DNA of 64,000 nt. It comes from Prinsepia uniflora. Lineage: Eukaryota > Streptophyta > Magnoliopsida > Rosales > Rosaceae. Position numbers and translations under genes: made by a program. The DNA is taken from positions 76,364,916-76,428,915 of the forward strand of contig CM064866.1 in NCBI GenBank assembly GCA_032719365.1, in the 5' to 3' direction. Positions 58,164 to 64,000 of the stretch are shown piece by piece; position 1 is the stretch's first letter, and each line of letters opens with the position of its first letter. The notes beneath the pieces were generated by a model. The model had not been told where the DNA came from and made no database searches. It worked only from the letters and a program-made list of their open reading frames with translations.

Positions 58164-60952
58164 TTACACAATTTTGACACTACTTTGAGTTTGAGCTGCC
58201 TTCCCCATCTCATAACCTCCATTTTCCTCACCCTCCACGAACCTCTTCCAGTACCAATGTTGCCTCCACACTCTGCCCATCTCCTCGATCGGAATCCCCT
58301 TCGTCTCCGGCAAGAAGAAGTACACGAAAACCGACATCACACACACGAAGAAGGCGAAGAAAATGAAGAGCCCAAATTTCAAGTGGCACAGCATTGTCAA
58401 GAAGATTTGAGCCACGATGAAAGTGAAGATCATGTTGACGGAAACGTTGAGGCTCTGCGCCGCCGATCGGATCTCCAACGGGAAAATCTCACTGGGGACT
58501 AGCCACCCTAGTGGACCCCATGACCATGCGAACCCGGCAACGTATGCGCAGATGAAAACCACCACCACAATCGCATACCACTTTGGCAATTCTCCAGGGG
58601 TTCCAGATACTCCAAATTTTGCACCAATACAAGTTGCCACAACAATCTGAAAAAAAAAAATAAAAATTAACGGTTAGGACACATAACGGTTATTTAGAAC
58701 TTTGATTTTAGGATTGAAGTATGAAATTTTGGACGGAATCCTAAATTTGATACCCGAAACCTAAAGTTGAAAACATAAACCAATTTGCTACCATAAACTC
58801 AAAATTCAAGCTCTAAAATGACGGTTTAAAATCCTAAACACAATCAACACAAAATTGCATAAAAATGATATTTATACCTGACAGATTAACATTTGTACTC
58901 CACCCTCGAGGAAAAGAAACCTTCTTCCCCACTTGTCAACATATTTGATTGAAACCATAGTTGCAAGAACATTAACACTTCCAGTGATCACAGCCGACAT
59001 GAGAGAAGCATCAGCTCCGAACCCAATCGTGTCGAATAAGACAGGCGCATAGAACATAATCACGTTGATTCCAGTCAGCTGCTGAAAAAAGGGGATCAGA
59101 ATCGCCATGCTCAGGTGAGGTCTGTATTTTCTCTTCAACAGATTCCTCCATGGATCTTCGATTTGCTTGGAGGCTTCGCTGGCGGCGACGAGGTCACTGA
59201 ACTCCTCGCTTACGTCATCAACGCCGCGAATTCGTTGGAGCTTGGCTTTGGCCTCGTCGTTTTGGCCACGCTCGATCATTGAGTTGGGTGTGTCTGGTAG
59301 GACTAGTGATCCGACGGTGATGATGAGGGCTGGGACCATGGCCCCACCCAAGCTCAATCTCCAGCCCCATCCACCGTCGATTTTGGCGAAGAAGTAGTTC
59401 AACACATTGGCTACGAGGATGCCGATTGTGATCGAGAGCTGGAAGCCGATGTTTAGAGCTCCTCTGAATCTGTAGGGTGCCATCTCCGACAGGTATAGTG
59501 GCACGGACTGTAATTTCAAGAACAACCATAAATTAATAATGTTAATTGTTCTTAATAATAATTCATTATTCTTAATAACAGCGGGTTGATAAAAACGAAC
59601 AAAACGGTCACGGTCAGGACCAGATGGGTTTGACAAGTTGGCATTTTTGTTTGGAAACTGGAAATGAATATTTTTGTGAAATTGTTTAAAGATGAATAAG
59701 AGAAAATGACAATTTGTAATTAATTTAGGAACAAAGTGCTATCAGATTGAGAAATTTGAATTTTCTATTCAACGCCCGTTGCAGACTTGCATCAGACAGT
59801 AAACTCATGCATTGGAGCTTAGTGAAAAGTGATTGCTAAAGACGGAACGGTAGACTTTCAGTTTTCTTCGGAATGAATTCTTTCAAACTCTTGGTTTGGT
59901 TGCTGATAATTAATCCCTACATTTTCTCAGCAACCAAACAGTGTTTAACCAGAGAGCAGAGAGCCCTGAAGTCAGAAAACAGAGGAACAAAAACAAATAC
60001 ATAAAAGGCTTGAAATTCAATATCTAACAACTTTTCACCTAAAACCTGTTTGTTATTCTTGGAGCCAATGTCTGAATCATATAAAGTTCAAAGCTTTCAG
60101 GCCCATTTCAAATCAGATCTGAAGAAAATTCGAGTTCTAAGGCATAAGAATACGCAGAGACATGTTAAACGACAACCCCGGAAGCAAAAAAAAAAAAAAA
60201 AAAACAAGAGGAATAAAAATCTTTGGGGTTTGTTTTGGGACAGCAAATCCCTTGCTCTTTACGGGTAACTTGCATTTCAACGAGCAAAACACAACTATAA
60301 TACTACAAAAGCAAGAAGACAAAGATCCAAACAGAGAGGTCAGAAGGAGATATATATATATATATACATATAATCTACCTGATTGGAAAATCCTATACCG
60401 AAACCGAGCAACATACGGCCGAGAATCAACATCCAGACGGCTTTGGCAGCGCCATTGATGATGGCACCGGCACAGAAGAGCAAGCCACCGAACAACATGG
60501 ATAATTTCCGACCAAATTTACGAGTCACGGTGGCGGCGACAATGGAGGCGATCAGTGCAGCCAAATACAGAGAAGATGTGAACATGGTCAACGTTTGACT
60601 ATCATATTGACAGTACTGGTTGGTCGTCTTGTCCTCTTCCTTCTTCCGGTACACCGCCGGAAAAAACTTTCTCAGAAACGATTCCATCGACGTTACACCA
60701 CCTATCAAAGTCAAAATAAAAATAAAAAAATTATTGAAACCAACATTTCTCAAAAATAAAAATAAAAAATGTTACAAACTCTGTGCCGTAAAAAATTTGA
60801 TATGGGAATGGAAAAGTACCAGAAATTCCGATGTCGTAACCGAAAATCAGACCACCCATGGCGGCAACGATACAAGTGACAAGAACATAAGGAGTTAGAT
60901 TTCCGACATACTCCTTGTTGTTCCCACCACTGGGGATGCCAACAGCAGGCAT
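58164..60952 (-). CDS. STP-type H+/monosaccharide symporter
   Basis: Four exons, 60820-60952, 60379-60701, 58878-59507 and 58164-58646, give 522 residues, the normal STP length. The start is the ATG at 60952 ([20 protein letters not shown]). Hallmarks of the major facilitator sugar porters appear in order: [10 protein letters not shown] in helix 1, RKFGRK in loop 2-3, [22 protein letters not shown] after helix 6, [14 protein letters not shown] in helix 7, [14 protein letters not shown] in loop 8-9, [16 protein letters not shown] in helix 10 and [10 protein letters not shown] after helix 12. The lid cysteine (QYCQYDS) and its partner ([10 protein letters not shown]), which form a disulfide in STP10, are both kept. 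It should import glucose and other hexoses across the plasma membrane with protons. Text similarity points to the STP1/STP12 branch. Confidence 0.95.
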
Positions 60953-61083
60953 TGTTGGGCTTTTTGGGAAATTCAAGTCCTAAGAGACTGACGATCAAAA
61001 ATCAGAAGGGGAAAAAGAGAGAAAGTGAGAGAAGAGAAAAGGCAAGAGGAAGAAGATAGAGATTTTGGGCAGGGACTAGGAGG
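60953..61083 (-). other. STP 5-prime leader
   Basis: A purine/CT-rich leader of about 100 bases between the TATA box and the start codon, with no upstream ATG that I can see on the minus strand close to the start. Confidence 0.35.
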
Positions 61084-61092
61084 TGTATATAT
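61084..61092 (-). promoter_or_regulatory. TATA box candidate of the STP gene
   Basis: TATATATAC on the minus strand, about 135 bases before the start codon. Confidence 0.5.
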
Positions 61093-64000
61093 AGAACTAG
61101 AATGAACTTATTTCTGAAATTATAGAGCTGTCAAAATTAATTATAAATAAATAAATAATTAATTAATTAATTATTTGTTGATTAATTGCCAATCAAATGA
61201 TATTTTTTTTCCATACACGCTACATAATTGTTTGTAGATAAGATTGGATACCGTGTGTTGTTGCAGTAACCTGTAAACAAGTTTAAGTATTTTTACCATA
61301 CCTATTAATGTATAGGATAATTTATCGGTTATAAGGCAAATCATTTTATAAGAGATTTTTTTATCATTATCAAGAATTATATCATTATATCGTAAAAGAA
61401 AAGTACAATTATATCATCTGAATTAAGTTATGACAATGAGATTTATAAGTCAATATAACAATATTAATACGCACAAAATCAAATCAGTAGCCAACAAACC
61501 TACAAAGTCCAAAATAATCAAAATTCTAACATAGCCTATAACTGTAAATAAATTATCTCCATCATCAAATACATCATATATAATCTTGAAGAACATGTTG
61601 AGCATAACGAATCGGTAAAAGACTTGATCTTCCGCAATGCCATTAAGCATAAAAGCGAAAAAAATTATCAAAAGTCTTAATCTAATCGTTATGACCAAAA
61701 CCAATGAGAGATAATATGATAAACTCTTTCAACAAAAGGTAGAAGAATAAACTTTAATAAATACTTAAAAACATTAGAATTTTATTTTGAAATCTTCACA
61801 AAAAAAAAAATATAGCAACAATATTAGATTACATGATATAAATCTTCAAATCGTATAAGAACTGGTGAGACTGAACTTGGTAGTTGGGAAATTTTGAGAA
61901 AATGCTCGGAGATGAAAGAATATTTTTTTTTTGAAAATGTTCAGAGTGTTTGGTGGGTAACTTTTGGTAGCAACATGGGACTTCATTTCACAATTCAATG
62001 CTCTTGTTTACCTTAGGTGAGCAAAATTAACCACAAAAAGAGTAAGGAGTAATGGTCCAAGGATAAGGGTCGGTGACACCGTCATAATAGTTTTAATGTT
62101 TTTTCCACCGCTTCTTAATTTATAACGAACGTCATATTATCGCATAATGTAATATAATATTTAATTTGAATATGTAAGTTAATAATATTACGTATAAATT
62201 TGAATATTTGTCGAGCTGTGAATTGAGCTGGCTTGGTTAGTCATTGTGGATAATGTTTGGATAACAGAATACGTATAGGTAAAGTGGATTGGATTAAGTA
62301 GAAGCTTTTTTGGTACGTCGGAATATAGTCGCTACACCCATTAATCATGGGATTGTAATAAATTCGGGAGAATACGTGACTTAAAAAGGGATTTACAATT
62401 ACACAAAAAGAAGAAGTTGGTCCATGTGAATGTGAATGTGAATGTGATGCTCTAAAATATCATACACGAGAATAATAGGGCCTCCAAATCAAAGGGTGGT
62501 GGAGGTGGTGGACCGGTAGTACATAGTGGTGTAATTAGGATCATGTGCGAGGGTATATCTGGGAATTGAGTCAAATATGATGTTGGGTTAGCCTTAGGTT
62601 TGGTTAGGACAGGGCGGGACCATGGGCGCGTGCTTGGGTCTGTTCCTCAAGTCGCGGAAAATACAGCAGACTCTCGAAAGTGATTTCTCAGCTCTTGACT
62701 CGCACTCTTTTTCCTTCTTTATTGTTTTCCAATATTTCTTGTTTTAATGCAAATTTCTTTGGTGAAATTATTTTCTTTTAACACAAAATGCGGTCGTTTT
62801 TTTCAATATTAATATCTTATAAAAACGATTATATCCTTTATTAAAATATTAAACAACTCAAATGGGTATCGATTTAATCAACAATGGCGTTGATTGAGTT
62901 GTAGTTCTTCTTTTTTTATAGCAAACATGTACTTATTTCTCTTGTAATTAGTTTATTTTTAACTGAAGATTCTTTCTCTCTCTTTTAAAAAAAGGGGAAA
63001 AAAAACAGGGATTAGTTTGGTAATTAAGTTGGTTCATTCTTTTAGCTCCTCATCTCATTCTCCTTTCATGTCTCCTCGTTTGTTCTTTTATGAGGTACCA
63101 TCACAAATATTTTGCTTGCTAATTGAGATTCTCACTAATCTTGTAGGATAGGATTATGAAAACATGGATTAACTTTTCTTTGTTCCATTTTAAAGTTAAT
63201 TATTGGGCCCAAAAAGAATTAAACTAGTGACTAATAAGGCTACAAAAATAGTTTACCAATATGGTTTGATTTTACTTTCGATAGGCGTTCTCCCACATTT
63301 ATAGAAACTTGTTCCACGGTAGGTAACAAAATTTTTAATTTTCTAATTATAAAGTAGGTATAAGATGATGAAATATAGGAATTGACATGTAAATGAGATC
63401 CTCACGTACATAATCCTACAATCAAATCACACCTTAGATGATGAAAAACCTTGTTGCCTAACCGTTTAATATATAAAACGGATCCATCACTAGATTTTAA
63501 AGTACTCTTTTATGATTGCAATTTATAATCCGATAGATTATTCAATAGGAAAAAGGATTAGGGAATGGAAAATCTGGAGGAATAAATAAGTAAATTAATA
63601 TCAAACAATAAAGTCCTTGAAAGCTGCCTCCTAAACAAATATGATCGAAACGACAAAGGAAGAAGCACAACTTAATAAAGGAAAAAGAAATGAGAATAAT
63701 CTCTTTTTCTTGTTAGTTGTTATTCGATCCCGGGGCCCGTAATCTTCTTCAGAACAGCTTGGATCTCTTGATTTCTTATTTTAAACTTTATTTAGAGGCA
63801 TGCGGTTAACTTTCAGTTTCATATATATATACTTTTCTGCTTTGTACGTTTGGTCCGAAGTCTAAACACAACCCAAGAACTTGAGAAAGATCCCAAAAGT
63901 TCACAGCTAAGTTTGAACATACAAGTATACCACATGGACTGTTGGACACATTGTAAGAGATAACGTAAGGAGAGAATTTACATAAATAGTAGTGTGTCTT
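61093..64000. other. Intergenic DNA, no gene seen
   Basis: AT-rich DNA with a short GTGAATGTGAAT repeat near 62425-62445. No reading frame carries a recognisable domain on either strand. The left part is the STP promoter. Confidence 0.55.

Noticed and set aside
61450..61704. 84-codon hydrophobic minus-strand frame
   Set aside because: AT-rich text reads as hydrophobic residues by chance; no recognisable family or splice context.

Overview
The window is plant nuclear DNA, most likely from a woody or herbaceous eudicot. The evidence is short-exon intron-containing genes (R2R3-MYB, STP hexose transporter, VAP4, RLCK), tRNA-Met-primed LTR retrotransposons and AT-rich intergenic DNA. I cannot fix the family from sequence alone; Rosaceae is a weak guess. 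About half of the window is transposon DNA and there is no prokaryotic or viral gene set.

Layout: 1-1814 is intergenic. 1815-11685 is a very young, complete non-coding LTR element (LARD type) with 3.27 kb LTRs and a 5-bp target-site duplication (AATAA). 11691-15192 holds an undefined repeat plus two opposed, truncated LTRs of the same superfamily. 15193-20500 is a gene-bearing stretch with a palindromic MITE and one subgroup-11 R2R3-MYB gene on the minus strand (18662-19986). 21285-27111 is a solo LTR that itself carries a second solo LTR (23443-26466), each with its own target-site duplication. 27117-31882 is AT-rich intergenic DNA with MITEs. 31883-40007 is a Copia element on the minus strand (TSD GCACT), broken by two stop codons and by a solo LTR (32929-35824, TSD CGTGA).

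From 40848 onward the window is a gene island: a PAP-phosphatase-like gene with three coding lesions (minus, 40848-43107), a decayed RLCK kinase relic (plus, 43826-44300), a small wound-induced-type peptide gene (plus, 45795-46019), a conserved chloroplast-targeted protein of unknown role (plus, 48116-48740), a VAP4-type MSP-domain gene (plus, 52038-54396), a secreted single-LysM protein (minus, 54923-55315) and an STP-type H+/hexose symporter (minus, 58164-60952). 60953-64000 holds no gene I can support. The gene set (MYB subgroup 11, VAP4, STP, wound-induced peptide, AHL phosphatase) resembles the neighbourhoods of MYB102, MYB74 and MYB49 in Arabidopsis as I remember them, so the genes look like an old conserved block enlarged by retrotransposons.

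The most unusual signal is shared by the LTRs of the LARD and of its solo relatives. Their outer sequences have diverged, but they keep the same ordered set of RNA-like inverted repeats: a GCGCGTG hairpin, two long-distance 12-nt complementary arms that look like a splice donor and a branch point, an array of micro-palindromes between those arms, and a terminal hairpin. Several of these show compensatory base changes between copies. These elements carry no protein code, so the conserved part of this family may be its RNA architecture.
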